NCBI RefSeq assembly: GCF_017377735.1
Contig: NZ_JAFVMH010000011.1
Location: forward strand, 1-64,000
Direction: 5' to 3'
Length of the DNA: 64,000 nt
Origin: Acetobacter garciniae
GTDB taxonomy: Bacteria > Pseudomonadota > Alphaproteobacteria > Acetobacterales > Acetobacteraceae
Each line of letters starts with the position of its first letter. Within the stretch, counting starts at the first letter, position 1. The position numbers and the translations under genes are program-made. This document shows, piece after piece, positions 1 to 9,751 of the stretch. The notes below the pieces were generated by a model. That model made no database searches, had not been told where the DNA came from, and saw only the letters and a list, made by a program, of their open reading frames with translations.

Positions 1-55
1 CACTGCTCAATGCAATCCTCACGGCCTCGCGCTTGAAATCTTCCGTATGTTTCAT
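1..55 (-). pseudogene. IS3-family transposase OrfA, N-terminal end only (runs off the window)
   Basis: The minus strand starts with ATG at 55 and reads MKHTEDFKREAVRIALSS before leaving the window. This is the usual beginning of IS3-family OrfA proteins, small helix-turn-helix DNA-binding subunits of the transposase. Only 18 codons are visible, so I cannot tell whether the element is intact outside the window. A truncated methyltransferase lies immediately on the other side, which suggests that this insertion or a related rearrangement broke that gene. Confidence 0.65.
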
Positions 56-94
56 GGTGTCGTCGGTCTCCTGATACGAGCTTAAAACGCTCAG

Positions 95-415
95 ATGACC
101 GGCACAAAACCGTTACAAGTCCATGTTGAAGAAGCCGGGCTGGCCGATCTGGTGGAAATACGCGAGGGGGATGCCCTGACCACGCTCGCCGCCAATCTGC
201 CCGAAACCATCGACCTTGTGCTGCTCGACGGTGCCAAGCCGCTTTATCCCGATATCCTTGCGCTGCTGGAAAGCAGGCTGCGCCCTGGCGCGATGATTGT
301 CGCGGACAATGCTGATTACAGTCCGGATTATCTGGCGCGGGTGCGTTCTCCGACCGCCGGGTATCTTTCGCTGCTGTTTGACGGGGACGTTGAACTGTCG
401 GTGAAGCTTGGCTGA
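95..415 (+). pseudogene. SAM-dependent O-methyltransferase, C-terminal fragment
   Basis: The open frame resembles the second half of family-3 (CCoAOMT-like) O-methyltransferases. It has an acidic ribose-binding loop region (VEIREGDAL), then DLVLLDGAK, where the family has (F)IDADK, and VADNA, where the family has DN. It ends at the normal C-terminus. A complete enzyme is about 200-220 residues and carries the SAM-binding glycine loop at its start, which is missing here. The first codons (95-123) do not look like the family and include a 19-bp sequence that recurs at 25684. I read it as a decayed gene cut by a mobile element, with no activity expected. Confidence 0.6.
105..123 (+). repeat. 19-bp repeat, copy 1 (identical to 25684-25702)
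   Basis: CAAAACCGTTACAAGTCCA occurs here and again at 25684-25702. Each copy sits at the broken edge of a truncated gene near an IS3-type OrfA start. It may be the end of an unrecognised element or a recombination scar. Confidence 0.6.
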
Positions 416-541
416 CTGCTGCGTTTTGTGGAGACACATTGCCCAAGGGCAAAAACACGGACGATGACGGCTACGTAGTTGCGCATCGTAAGGCTGCCGC
501 TATGGAGGTGTAGGCTATAGAAAGGTAATAAAACGCGAATA

Positions 542-739
542 AAGCCCTGCATTCCTGTCCGGAAATTTCGTGGAAAACCGGTCAGATACGACAGACGGAA
601 ATACAAACGCCGCAGCCGTATCGAGATCATGTTCGGAAGAATCAAGGACTGGAGACGGGTCGCAACACGTTATGATAGATGCCCGAATATCTTCTTCTCA
701 GCCATCTGCCTCGCTGCAACCGTCATCTTCTGGTTATGA
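542..739 (+). pseudogene. IS5-family transposase, C-terminal remnant
   Basis: One frame reads RRSRIEIMFGRIKDWRR, then VATRYDRC, and ends ...VIFWL with a TGA at 737-739. This is the classic C-terminal DDE region of IS5-family (IS1031/IS1032-like) transposases; the E in IEIMF is the last catalytic acid. The N-terminal two thirds are absent. Directly after the stop comes TCCTGAGCCTA (741-751), which also follows the second IS5 remnant at 14749-14759 and is probably the element's right end. Not functional. Confidence 0.8.
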
Positions 740-826
740 GTCCTGAGCCTAGCCCACATCAGGCGGATTGGCTGGAAAATGGAAAACTTGTTATAAAATA
801 AATCGACAGTGCAAGAGGGTTCCATT

Positions 827-2845
827 TTACCGTATACGAATATCAATAGTCGCATGGGCGTTTTGCGCGTCCGCAAGAGTGATATGCGCAAAGCCAGGCG
901 CATCGGGCGTCCAGGAAGGTTGCGCACCGGGCGGCACATCCAGCGGAATGCCATTGATATACCAATGATAAGGCGGATGGCCGCCTGAGCCTTCCAGCCC
1001 GACGGGAAGCATCGTGCCCTCGGAAGAGCGGCTTTCAATTTCGGAATGATTGCGCGGAAAGATGATCTGCGGTGCTTGCCGTTGTTGCAAAGTGCGCAGA
1101 GCAGGTGACAGGACTGCAACAGCACGATGAGGTTGAGCACTGGCTGACGGGGCTGATGTATGCGGGGGTGAAGAAAGCAGAGAGAGGAGAACTGCCAGCA
1201 CTGGCCCTGCCGTATCCCGTCCTGTCAGCCCAGGAGAGGCGGTGCCGTCCGGGCGTCCGGCCCAGACACCGACCGTTGCCTGCGGGGTGGAGGCCATCGC
1301 CCATCCGTCACGATTACCATAGGATGTGCCTGTCTTGAAGGCAACTCCCTCCCATGATGCTACGCCGGCCGGTGGAGCGGTGCCCCGCAGGATTGTACGA
1401 ATGTCTGCATTTGCTCTGCTGGACAGCAGGAATGTCTCGGGCGCAGGGCCTGCCGATTTCAGACCTGTCGGTTCACGATGCAGGGGGGCGACGCGACCAT
1501 CATGATCGAGTGCCGCGTACAGCATTGTCAGGTCATGGAGTGAGATGGCTGCTCCTCCGAGAACGATCGCGAGGCTCGGTGCGCTTGGTGTGCCATCCGG
1601 GTTTTCTGGCAGTCGCAATCGCACACCGCAGGCGGAGAGGCGGTCCGTGAACCGGGAGGGGCCAACCCGCTCCAGTGCCTGAATAGCAGGCACATTGAAT
1701 GAAAGCTGAAGGGCTTCACTCACGGTGGTTTCACCCCGGAAAGCATGGTCAAAATCCCTGGGGGCATAGCCGCCAATGGCAAGTCGGCTATCGCGCACAC
1801 GTGTATGGGGTGTCATCCAGCCTTTTTCGAATGCCATGCCATAGACAAACGGCTTGAGTGTGGAACCGGGGGAACGGGGTGCCAAAACAGCATCTATCGC
1901 ATTGCCCGGAGCCTTATGCTCGGCCCCTCCGACCCATGCAACGATCTGCCGTTCATGGTCGACAATCAGTGCTGCAAATGTTCCACGCAGCGGGGCAGGG
2001 TGGCTGGCAAGCACCTGCCGTGCGTTGCGCTGGAGCCTTGCATCAAGCGTTGTCATCACCACGCCGTTGCGCCCTGCGCTGAGAAAATGACCGGCGAGTT
2101 CAGGGGCGTCATGCGGTACGCCGCGTGTGTCTGGTGTTGGCCATGCAACAGGCCGTAATGAAGTGGCGCGTTGCAGTGTGCGGTGCGCAGCGTTCAGCAA
2201 GGCGTCAGGATGGCGGTCCGGGCGGAGTGCGGCGGGCCGCCGGGGTAAAGTCACAAGAAACGCGGCCTCGGTGAGTGTCAGATGGCTGGGCTCATGCCCG
2301 AAATAGAGCAGGGATGCCGCACGGATGCCTTCGATATTCGTGCCTTCAGGAGCTAGCGTGAGGTAAAAGTTCAATACACCCCGGCGCCCGAAACGCCATT
2401 CAAGCTGGAGGGCGCGCAGGATATCGCGCAGCTTGCCGCCCCATGTATGACGGTGCGGGGTAAGGAGACGGCTTGTCTGCATGGCCAGCGTGGAACCACC
2501 CGAGACAATATGACCACGCCAGGCCAGTTGCCAGATGGCGCGCGCAAGGGCCTGCGGATCAACCCCCGGATGGCTTTCAAAGCGGTGGTCTTCCGTCATT
2601 ATCAGGAGTGTGATGTAGGTCGGGTCAACATCCTGGTTTTCAACCGGCAGACGCCAGAAGCCATCGCGGCTTGTATGGCCGTCAAGCAGTGTATGGTCGC
2701 GGGCTTGAACAAGAAGGGCGGCTTGCTCGGCCCGATGCAGGTCTGGCGGATTAAATCGGTCGGCCACCAGTAGACAAGCCGGAATGAGGCTGGTGAGCAG
2801 CAGGCCGAGTGTACAGTTTCTGATGAGGTGGAGAGAAGCCCTCAA
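827..2845 (-). CDS. pbpC: Penicillin-binding protein 1C (peptidoglycan glycosyltransferase/transpeptidase)
   Basis: This is a 672-residue bifunctional murein synthase anchored in the inner membrane and acting in the periplasm. A single membrane segment lies at about residues 8-27. The glycosyltransferase-51 domain has the catalytic Glu in TEDHRF (E85) and GGSTLAMQ. The transpeptidase domain has SxxK as S328-T-L-K, SxN as SFN at 382-384, and KTG near residue 500 (FKTGTSYG). The last ~90 residues match the PbpC C-terminal beta domain. Length is close to the usual 700-780. The start is a TTG that overlaps the stop of the upstream macroglobulin gene (TTGA), indicating translational coupling. pbpC next to an alpha-2-macroglobulin gene is a recurrent pair in proteobacteria. 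Confidence 0.93.
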   Translation of the reverse strand: MRASLHLIRNCTLGLLLTSLIPACLLVADRFNPPDLHRAEQAALLVQARDHTLLDGHTSRDGFWRLPVENQDVDPTYITLLIMTEDHRFESHPGVDPQALARAIWQLAWRGHIVSGGSTLAMQTSRLLTPHRHTWGGKLRDILRALQLEWRFGRRGVLNFYLTLAPEGTNIEGIRAASLLYFGHEPSHLTLTEAAFLVTLPRRPAALRPDRHPDALLNAAHRTLQRATSLRPVAWPTPDTRGVPHDAPELAGHFLSAGRNGVVMTTLDARLQRNARQVLASHPAPLRGTFAALIVDHERQIVAWVGGAEHKAPGNAIDAVLAPRSPGSTLKPFVYGMAFEKGWMTPHTRVRDSRLAIGGYAPRDFDHAFRGETTVSEALQLSFNVPAIQALERVGPSRFTDRLSACGVRLRLPENPDGTPSAPSLAIVLGGAAISLHDLTMLYAALDHDGRVAPLHREPTGLKSAGPAPETFLLSSRANADIRTILRGTAPPAGVASWEGVAFKTGTSYGNRDGWAMASTPQATVGVWAGRPDGTASPGLTGRDTAGPVLAVLLSLLSSPPHTSAPSASAQPHRAVAVLSPALRTLQQRQAPQIIFPRNHSEIESRSSEGTMLPVGLEGSGGHPPYHWYINGIPLDVPPGAQPSWTPDAPGFAHITLADAQNAHATIDIRIR

Positions 2846-5800
2846 TGTGCGGTGATCTCGACAGTCCCTGATGCCGTGCGAGCCATCAGGCTTGGAAGAC
2901 GCCGTGCGCTGACCATCGCTTCTGGCAGAGTGAAGCGGCCCGGCGTAATGGCGCGGACGATGTAGGCGACATGGAAACTCCGCGCCGCAAGATCTGGAGA
3001 CTGCGTCGTGAAGCGCACCGCAGCACTGAAGCGATCATCCCGCGCGGCAGCATGTTCGGTGTTGCTGAGTGTGCCCAGAAAAGCGTAAGGGGGCTGTGCG
3101 CGGTCGTTTTCAGTGTTGTCACTGTCATGCTCGTCAGAGGCGGCATCCTCAGGAGACACAATGCTCTCGATTTCCCATCCGGCAGGAAGCAGGCTGGTGA
3201 TGCCCACCAGATACTGACCGGGGTGGAGGGCCGTGCCTTTGAGACTGACGATAAACCGGTCATTCTGTTGCATATGTGTCAAGTCAAATGGCTGGCCAGT
3301 CAGGGTAAAGCCCTGCATGGCCAGTGTCAGTCCGTTGGTGAGAGGTTTGACATTCCCGGCTGGCTCGCCTTGCACGGTCAGGGTGCTGAACAGCATCTTC
3401 CTGCCGGTATTTTCAACCTGAAACCCCTTTTCGAGTGCGGCGGAATCAAACGGATAGGCAAGCGGCAGGCGAAGCGGTGTGGCGTTGGAGCGCCCCTGTA
3501 CACGCACACTTCGCCCGTCAGTATCCTTGTTCAGAGCGCTGGCAGCTTCGAGCAGCGCCGTTCTGGTTGCGGTTGTCAGCATATCAGGCGACAGAGTCAG
3601 CTTGCCAAACCGCCCAATGAGCAGATGGGTGCGCCGGTCGTCATGCGCTTCGGCTGTCAGGGCAGCAAGCCCGGCCAGGTCGCGCACGTAGGTCCAGTAT
3701 CTGTAATCCCACAAATCCGGCTTTCCGGTGCGGGTTAGCCCGAGTGCCGAGATGGCTGCGTCCAGCAATGCTTCTGGTGATGTCGCGCTGTTGTCCTCCG
3801 GTACATCGTCCATCGCGAGTGCGACAGCGAGATGCCCAAGGGCCAGAGGATAGGCCTGTGCATTGGAGCCTGCCGTGCCAGCCCAGACATAGTTGACGCG
3901 GGTACCATCCTGCCGCGCGACGAGCGAGGCCGCGAGAGTGTGGATTGCATCAGGGTGGAGGCGACCAGCACGGGCCAGCACGTACGCCGCGTAAGCGCGT
4001 ATATTCAGCAGTTCTGCCTGCCTTTCACTGTCATGCTCTTCATCATAGACGCTCTGAGACTGGAGCTGCTCGCTTTCAATATGGTCGAGTAGCAGGCCCA
4101 GCCGGTCCTCTGGCACGGTGTAGCCAGCGGCTTTTGCCCGGATCAGGAAATCGGCAAGATAGTCCAGATCGTCGGGAAGACTGAGGCCGTCGGAGCGGTC
4201 CCACTGGCCAATCTCACCTGAGGGGTTCTGGCGATCAAAAAGCGTATTGATGGCTGACTGGATGGATGTGCCCGCAGTGTCTCTGTGGTCGTGAGTCTCG
4301 GAGACGGCCGGGTTGTCTTGTTGCAGCAGCGCACGGGCCTGAGCCGCCAGTGTATCAGAATCCTCCCAGACGCTGGATTGCAGGGATTCTTGCAACCCGA
4401 CTGTATCAAGGCCGTCCGACGCGGAGATGTTGAGGGTTATCCGAGCATCTGCCGGGTTGAAGCCCGCAAGTTCCGTGCGGTCCCATGTCTTATGGCTACC
4501 GGGTGGGAGCGGGATAGTCCGGCTGGCGGTAAGCGGAACATGCGCCAGCCTGATGCCGATGGGCCAGCTTCGCGTCAGCAGCGTTTTTGATGAGCCGCGT
4601 CGGCGCAATGTGAGATGAATATGCGCAATGGCGGTGCGGCCCGGCAGGGTTGGGGTGGCCGCCAGCGTAACATGCAGGTCAGCGCGCCCACCGGGTTTGA
4701 CAGGGGCGCTGAGTGTGCCAGAGCCGAGAACCCGGAGCGGTCCATCCGTGGTGATCTGGACCTCGTACGGTGCTGATGGCGCATCAACATTGATAATGGA
4801 GACCTGTGCCTGTGCCGTATCTCCCGGGGCGAGGAACCGTGGCAACCCCAGGTCGGGGAAAACCGGGTCTCGTGCTGTGATGTCTGCCTGCGCGTTGCCA
4901 ACGGCATCTTTGCTCCAGGCTGAGGCCATCAGGTGAAGCTGCCCGTCAAAATCCGGCACATCGAACGAGAGAGTGCCGTGTCCGGTGCTGTCGAGTGCGA
5001 CAGGGCCATCGAACAGCGCGACGCTTTCCGTTGTCCGCACGGGCGGGCCGTCCGCGCTGCTGTCATTTGACGCTGCATCTCCCCCAGACCGGATCCGGCC
5101 ATTTTTCGCATCACTCAGCAGAAGAGACCCGTAGTTGTCCAGCATGTCCAGCCCAAGACGGGGGCGACCGTAAAGGGCATCAAACAGGTTGAGCGGCGTG
5201 AAATGCGTGAGGTTGAGAATACCCTGATCGACCGCAGACACCGCGACCTGCACATGCCCCACCGGGAGACCCTGACTGGCCTGAACTATCACGGGAATGG
5301 TGATGCGATGGCGCGACGTAACGGTGCCGGGCGCATCGAGCGTTACGTTCAGCCGATGTGTGTCCTGATTGACACCAATCCATGTGACACCAACCGCCCG
5401 CACAGGGTCATGCGGACGCAGGCCGGAGGGGCTGTTGAGGGGGCGATAGAGTGTGACCAGTGCATAGGCACCGGAATGCCAGTCCGGTGCGGCGGTTACG
5501 GGCACGTCCAGCCCTTCTTTTGGAACGTCCACGAAGCGTGTGTTCAGCACACGGTCTGTTGCAAGCGTTATCTGGGCCTGCCCGGAAAAACCGCCGCCAA
5601 TGTGGATGACCGTGCTGCCGCCTGGCACGATATGGGTATCGCGCACGCTGAGCGGCAGATGGTCCGGCGTGCTGGCATTACCGCTTCCACCCCAGCCGAC
5701 CTGAAAGCGGAGTGAACTGCCTGTTACGCCGCCACTTTCGCTCGGGACGGCACTCAGGCGATATTCGCCCCAGTCCAGCGTTGGGGTGATCCGAGCTGTA

Positions 5801-7902
5801 CCTTTGGCATCTGTTGCAAGATCGCCCGAGCGCATGGGCACGTCCACGGTGTGGCTGCTGAAGGTCCAGCCATTGTCGGGCGTGTAGGACCAATTATAGA
5901 TCCGGTTGACGCGTGACAGGGTCCAGTGAATTTTGCCGATGGCAACCGGACTGTTGTCAGGCGCAAAACTTGCAAGATCAATGGGGATAACAGCACTGCC
6001 CACGCTGGAGGAGGCATCTGTCGCGACACGGAGGCCGATCAGCGGTGCGGTGCGGCGGACAGGAATTGTAAAGTGTTCACCCACGCGCCGCCCCATGGGG
6101 TCAAGAAAACCGGCACGTATATCAAGGGCGAGTGGCCGGGTAAGGCCCTGAGGAATATCCGGCGTGAAGGTCAGCTGCGTATGGCCTTCATGATCGGTTG
6201 GAGCCGCGCTGATGTCGCCGCTGGCTGATGGTGTCTCCTCGTTCTCAAACCCGAAAGCCCAGCCTGTGTGGTCAGGGATCGGATCGGTCGTGGGAACAAG
6301 TCTGTAGGAACTGTCACTTTTAAGGCCCGCACCGGGCGCGCCGTAGAGAAAACGTGCCGAGGCATCAATCACAACGGCCTGTCCGGCGGTTGCGGAGGCT
6401 GGTGGCCTGAAACTGGCTTCGATACTGGGTGGTACGAAATCCTGAACGCTGAAACGGGCCGAACCGATGGGAGGCAGGGAAGGGTCGAGCAGAATATCGG
6501 CCCGCCATAGGCCCGTGGGTGCGCTGGCGCTCAGGGGCAGGGTGGTGGCGTAGCCGCCCTCTGCCGCAACTGTAAGCGGAATGCGGCGTTCTTCCATCAT
6601 ATCGGGACGGTAAAGAACAAGAACCGGGTGCGCGTCTGGAATAGCCTGTCCTGCCCGGTCACGCAGAAGAGTGAGGAGATGCACGCTCTCACCGGGACGA
6701 TAGATCCCGCGGTCAGGCTGCACGAGTGCGCGACTGCTCCCCTGAAAGGGGCTGACGGCGCCTTCAAGATGCTGTTCTGAAAAATCGAACCATTGCCGGT
6801 CAAGATGCAGAAAGCCAAAATCCTCTCCCTTGCTGGCCAGCAGGACCGAGGAGCGGTCTGCCATGGTGCCACGGAGCAGGGGGGCATCAAAATGCCCGAG
6901 GCCGTTCGCATCCGTTGTGACTGTTGCCAGAGTGCCGCCATCACGGGCGCGCAGTGTCAGCGTGACATCAGGAGCAGGCTGTCCGCTCATCAGGGAGCGG
7001 GCACTGACTGTCAGCCCGTCTTCACCCCGCAGCATGGACAGGCCAAGATCGCTCAGATTAACCCAGTGGGCAGAAATAGGCTTGCTTTGCAGAAGATCGG
7101 CGTTGATGTTCCCATGTTTAAGCGCGGTTTCCACGGGGCTTTTTTCGGGCGGCGTTGCTGCGTCTTCAACCGTCACCAGATAGAGTCCGTTCTGTCCTGC
7201 GCCAATTGTCTCTGCCAGCGGGAAGCCAGTTGTCACAGATCGGTCTGGAGCATGATCGATAGCCATGGTGCCGTGCCAGATTTCACGCATGGTCGTGTCC
7301 AGCAGGGTCTGGAACGTATAAGGGTCAAAACTGGTCTGGTTCAGATCAGGAAGTGTGCTGTCAATATGATCTATGCCGGGAAATTGCTGATATGCAGCGA
7401 CCCGAAAGACGTGGAGACGAACCGTGGAGACGTTAATAGTTTCGATAGCGAGGGCAGGCGTATGCCCGGTCGTGCGTCCGGGCAGGATAAAGCCGTCTCC
7501 TGTCAGCCCAACGTGCGCATCACGACGCCCAAAACGGGCGCTGAGCGTGAGGGGGGTTGCGAGATTCTGGCCATCGGCTGAAGTAAAATCCGGGTCGACC
7601 TTCATTGTGTAACCCTGCCCGAAGGCAAGCTGGCCAAGGCAGAATGTGTCATTCTCCACACGCGGTATGAAGGCGCTTTCTGGTGAGAGATGGACCGAAT
7701 GGGCCAGTGTTGATATTTCTCGTGCGTTCAGCTTCTGATTGAAATGCAGGCAGATTTCAGGGTGTTCGCCCGTTGCATCGAGAGAGGTACGCTGGAACGC
7801 GAAAGGTGAGGACTCAGCGGAGGCCGCCTGACTGCATGGCGCGAGGTACAGAGCCGGAAGGGCAACAAGGCTCAGGGAAGAAAGCAGAAGGCGTAGAGAC
7901 AA
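2842..7902 (-). CDS. Bacterial alpha-2-macroglobulin-like protein (YfhM type)
   Basis: A 1686-residue secreted or periplasmic giant. It begins with a signal peptide (hydrophobic stretch at about residues 5-25) followed by A-P-C-S; the Cys could be a weak lipobox. The MG1/MG2 domains follow, with the family motif RGIYRPGESVHLL near residue 400 and VSAVDQGIL in the later MG domains. Family members are thought to trap host or competitor proteases in the periplasm. The position where the thioester CxEQ would be expected (around DTVGLQESLQSSVWED) has no CxEQ, so this looks like a thioester-less member. It shares a 3-nt overlap with pbpC and is probably its operon partner. Translation seems to start at TTG (7902-7900); no better ATG is nearby. 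Confidence 0.9.
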   Translation of the reverse strand: MSLRLLLSSLSLVALPALYLAPCSQAASAESSPFAFQRTSLDATGEHPEICLHFNQKLNAREISTLAHSVHLSPESAFIPRVENDTFCLGQLAFGQGYTMKVDPDFTSADGQNLATPLTLSARFGRRDAHVGLTGDGFILPGRTTGHTPALAIETINVSTVRLHVFRVAAYQQFPGIDHIDSTLPDLNQTSFDPYTFQTLLDTTMREIWHGTMAIDHAPDRSVTTGFPLAETIGAGQNGLYLVTVEDAATPPEKSPVETALKHGNINADLLQSKPISAHWVNLSDLGLSMLRGEDGLTVSARSLMSGQPAPDVTLTLRARDGGTLATVTTDANGLGHFDAPLLRGTMADRSSVLLASKGEDFGFLHLDRQWFDFSEQHLEGAVSPFQGSSRALVQPDRGIYRPGESVHLLTLLRDRAGQAIPDAHPVLVLYRPDMMEERRIPLTVAAEGGYATTLPLSASAPTGLWRADILLDPSLPPIGSARFSVQDFVPPSIEASFRPPASATAGQAVVIDASARFLYGAPGAGLKSDSSYRLVPTTDPIPDHTGWAFGFENEETPSASGDISAAPTDHEGHTQLTFTPDIPQGLTRPLALDIRAGFLDPMGRRVGEHFTIPVRRTAPLIGLRVATDASSSVGSAVIPIDLASFAPDNSPVAIGKIHWTLSRVNRIYNWSYTPDNGWTFSSHTVDVPMRSGDLATDAKGTARITPTLDWGEYRLSAVPSESGGVTGSSLRFQVGWGGSGNASTPDHLPLSVRDTHIVPGGSTVIHIGGGFSGQAQITLATDRVLNTRFVDVPKEGLDVPVTAAPDWHSGAYALVTLYRPLNSPSGLRPHDPVRAVGVTWIGVNQDTHRLNVTLDAPGTVTSRHRITIPVIVQASQGLPVGHVQVAVSAVDQGILNLTHFTPLNLFDALYGRPRLGLDMLDNYGSLLLSDAKNGRIRSGGDAASNDSSADGPPVRTTESVALFDGPVALDSTGHGTLSFDVPDFDGQLHLMASAWSKDAVGNAQADITARDPVFPDLGLPRFLAPGDTAQAQVSIINVDAPSAPYEVQITTDGPLRVLGSGTLSAPVKPGGRADLHVTLAATPTLPGRTAIAHIHLTLRRRGSSKTLLTRSWPIGIRLAHVPLTASRTIPLPPGSHKTWDRTELAGFNPADARITLNISASDGLDTVGLQESLQSSVWEDSDTLAAQARALLQQDNPAVSETHDHRDTAGTSIQSAINTLFDRQNPSGEIGQWDRSDGLSLPDDLDYLADFLIRAKAAGYTVPEDRLGLLLDHIESEQLQSQSVYDEEHDSERQAELLNIRAYAAYVLARAGRLHPDAIHTLAASLVARQDGTRVNYVWAGTAGSNAQAYPLALGHLAVALAMDDVPEDNSATSPEALLDAAISALGLTRTGKPDLWDYRYWTYVRDLAGLAALTAEAHDDRRTHLLIGRFGKLTLSPDMLTTATRTALLEAASALNKDTDGRSVRVQGRSNATPLRLPLAYPFDSAALEKGFQVENTGRKMLFSTLTVQGEPAGNVKPLTNGLTLAMQGFTLTGQPFDLTHMQQNDRFIVSLKGTALHPGQYLVGITSLLPAGWEIESIVSPEDAASDEHDSDNTENDRAQPPYAFLGTLSNTEHAAARDDRFSAAVRFTTQSPDLAARSFHVAYIVRAITPGRFTLPEAMVSARRLPSLMARTASGTVEITAH

Positions 7903-7981
7903 TATATTGAACCCTGAACAGTTTATGCTGGATTACGCGATGTAATCAGTCCCAGGATTAGGGGGGACCGGGTTTCACAAA

Positions 7982-8140
7982 TTACGCGGCCATGAGAATT
8001 TGGTCCATAGCAACGTAAAAATGTTGTTCGGCCTCGGCTGGCGTGATGTTGCCGACAGGCTCAAGGATACGGCGGTTGTTGAACCAGTCTACCCTTGGAG
8101 GGTGGCGTATTCGACGGCCTCAAACGATCGCCATGTGCCG
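7982..8140 (-). pseudogene. IS3-family transposase OrfB, C-terminal remnant with frameshift
   Basis: The minus strand reads DWFNNRRILEPVGNITPAEA, then EQHFYVAMDQ, and a TAA at 7984-7982, the typical end of IS3-family integrase-like OrfB proteins. Immediately upstream, GTWRSFEAVEYATLQG continues in another frame, so a one-base frameshift near 8095 breaks it. The catalytic core is absent. It is a dead fragment. Confidence 0.75.
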
Positions 8141-8699
8141 GATCGATGCTTATGATCGCTTCTCAGACCGCCTCTAGGATTGGGGAAGCTATGCCCCGTC
8201 CTGCGTTGAGCATGCGATCAGAAACGCATCTGAAGCAGCGCGTGGACAAACGCCATCCCCTCCCTGGGTTCTCCAAAGCTGTGCGGTATTAAACGACCTT
8301 TCTGTGTCGTTTTGCTGCGCCGAAAGGACAAATATCCTACATCCGCTCATGGTATGTGCGGACATATCCGTTGGCTCATCGGGATGGCGCATGTTGGTCT
8401 GTAGCCATAATGAACATGAGTGCAGGGAATGGCTGTTTTCGGTTGTCGCTTGCCGATAACCGACCTTCCGCTTTCCTCCCCCTCCGGATTTGCCTGTCTG
8501 CTCGGCGGACTAGGAGCAGACAGGCAGCAGTCGCCTTTATTCAAGACATTACGTCTCTCAGCGACATTTTCGTCAAGCCAACGTTGAGGGACGAATTCTG
8601 GCCCATTCTTATAGTCAGGTCAGATATCTACCGTGCTGTGAAGTTTAAACACCTTTTTCGAGTTTTCCGTGACGACATGCGAGGAGGGTCTGGAACTGA
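8141..8699. other. Non-coding stretch, no recognised feature
   Basis: About 560 bp lies between the transposase remnant and the TetR remnant. Short open frames exist on both strands, but none has a recognisable domain, a convincing ribosome binding site or family-like composition. I see no terminator hairpin, tRNA or repeat. It is probably insertion-sequence scar DNA. Confidence 0.4.
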
Positions 8700-8711
8700 T
8701 CAGGAAGGACG

Positions 8712-9053
8712 TTGCGCGGTTCGGCGCGCATGCAGGCGGCCCGGGCGCATCCGACCGGATGCGTGGTCGTGTCCGGCGCTAGCAACTGCTCACCTGAAAA
8801 CGAACCCGTCCGCGCCTTTCTTGCGGCAGAACGACAGCGCACGCGGGCAGGCCTCAGGGCTTGCGTGGAACGCGCTGTGACAAGGGGCGAATTGAGGGCG
8901 TCCCCAGCGACAGATATCCTGCCAGACATTCTCGCGACTTTTTTCCACGGCATGACATGCGAAGCCCGGGACGGGATGACTTCGGACACTCTGGATGCGG
9001 CCGTCACGTCTTTCCTCACATTGTGGGATATCAACGCAGTGAAGCCGAGACGG
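8712..9053 (+). pseudogene. TetR-family regulator, C-terminal remnant lacking the DNA-binding domain
   Basis: The protein segment from AARAHPTGCVVVSGASNC through FFHGMTCEARDGM to TSFLTLWD matches the ligand-binding C-terminal half of TetR regulators that sit beside short-chain dehydrogenase genes. The ~90-residue N-terminal part with the helix-turn-helix is missing, and the frame is closed by a stop at 8697-8699. No stop separates it from the next gene: the frame runs on into the dehydrogenase start at 9225 and ends at 9563. The remnant therefore cannot act as a repressor. Its former target is probably the adjacent broken dehydrogenase. Confidence 0.6.
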
Positions 9054-9224
9054 AAAAACGGTCAAAAAGACGCTGAGGAGGGCAGGGCGACCGGCCCCGG
9101 CGCCACTCTTCCATATCGGTCAATCCATAAGTCCTTGACCTCACCTTGTGCCCATATTATGGATCGGTCGGTATGGAAATGGTGTCTTCGGAACCCGGCA
9201 CATGCCTCTTCAGGGAATCCGATC

Positions 9225-9720
9225 ATGAGCACATCAAAAATCGCCCTCGTCACGGGTGCCAATCGCGGCATCGGCTACAGCATCGCGAAGCATCTGACGG
9301 CCGCCGGCATCAGCGTGATCGGCACTTATCCTGCTGACGGTAGCGCTCCTTCCGCTGATCCGCGATGGCGGCCGCATTCTCAACATCACCTCGGCCGCGA
9401 CACGCTTCTATCTGACGGATCATGGTCCCTACTCGGCCATGAAAGCCGCAACCGAAGTCATTTCGCTCTACATGGCGAAGGAACTGGGCGAGCGTGGCAT
9501 TACCGTCAATGCCGTCGCTCCCGGGGCGGTCGCATCGGGTTTTGGCGGGGGTCTTGTCCGTGACGATGCCTCGATCAACAAGAGTCTGGCCGAGATCACG
9601 CCGCTGGGGCGTGTCGGCCAGCCCGACGACATCGGCGCCGCGGTCCGTGGCCTCCTGTCTGACGACATGCACTGGGTAAATGGCCAGCGCATCGAAGTGA
9701 CGGGCGGCCAGTCGCTTTAA
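9225..9720 (+). pseudogene. Short-chain dehydrogenase/reductase with a large internal deletion
   Basis: The N-terminus is a proper Rossmann start, MSTSKIALVTGANRGIGYS (TGxxxGxG), from ATG at 9225. After GTYPADG the reading jumps: the rest of the enzyme (GGRILNITS, then YSAMKAATE with catalytic Tyr/Lys, and the tail WVNGQRIEVTGGQSL) is in a different frame and ends at 9720. About 80-100 residues between beta-2 and beta-5 are gone, so the cofactor site and the catalytic Ser/Tyr no longer belong to one protein. The C-terminal part alone could be translated from an internal start at 9439 but would not fold as an SDR. Confidence 0.7.
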
Positions 9721-9751
9721 TCCCACACAGAAAAGGGCAGGGGGAGTCCGT

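Noticed and set aside
9135-9160. Sigma-70 promoter TTGACC...TATTAT before the broken SDR
   Set aside because: The spacer is 14 bp, too short for a standard promoter, and the downstream gene is dead.
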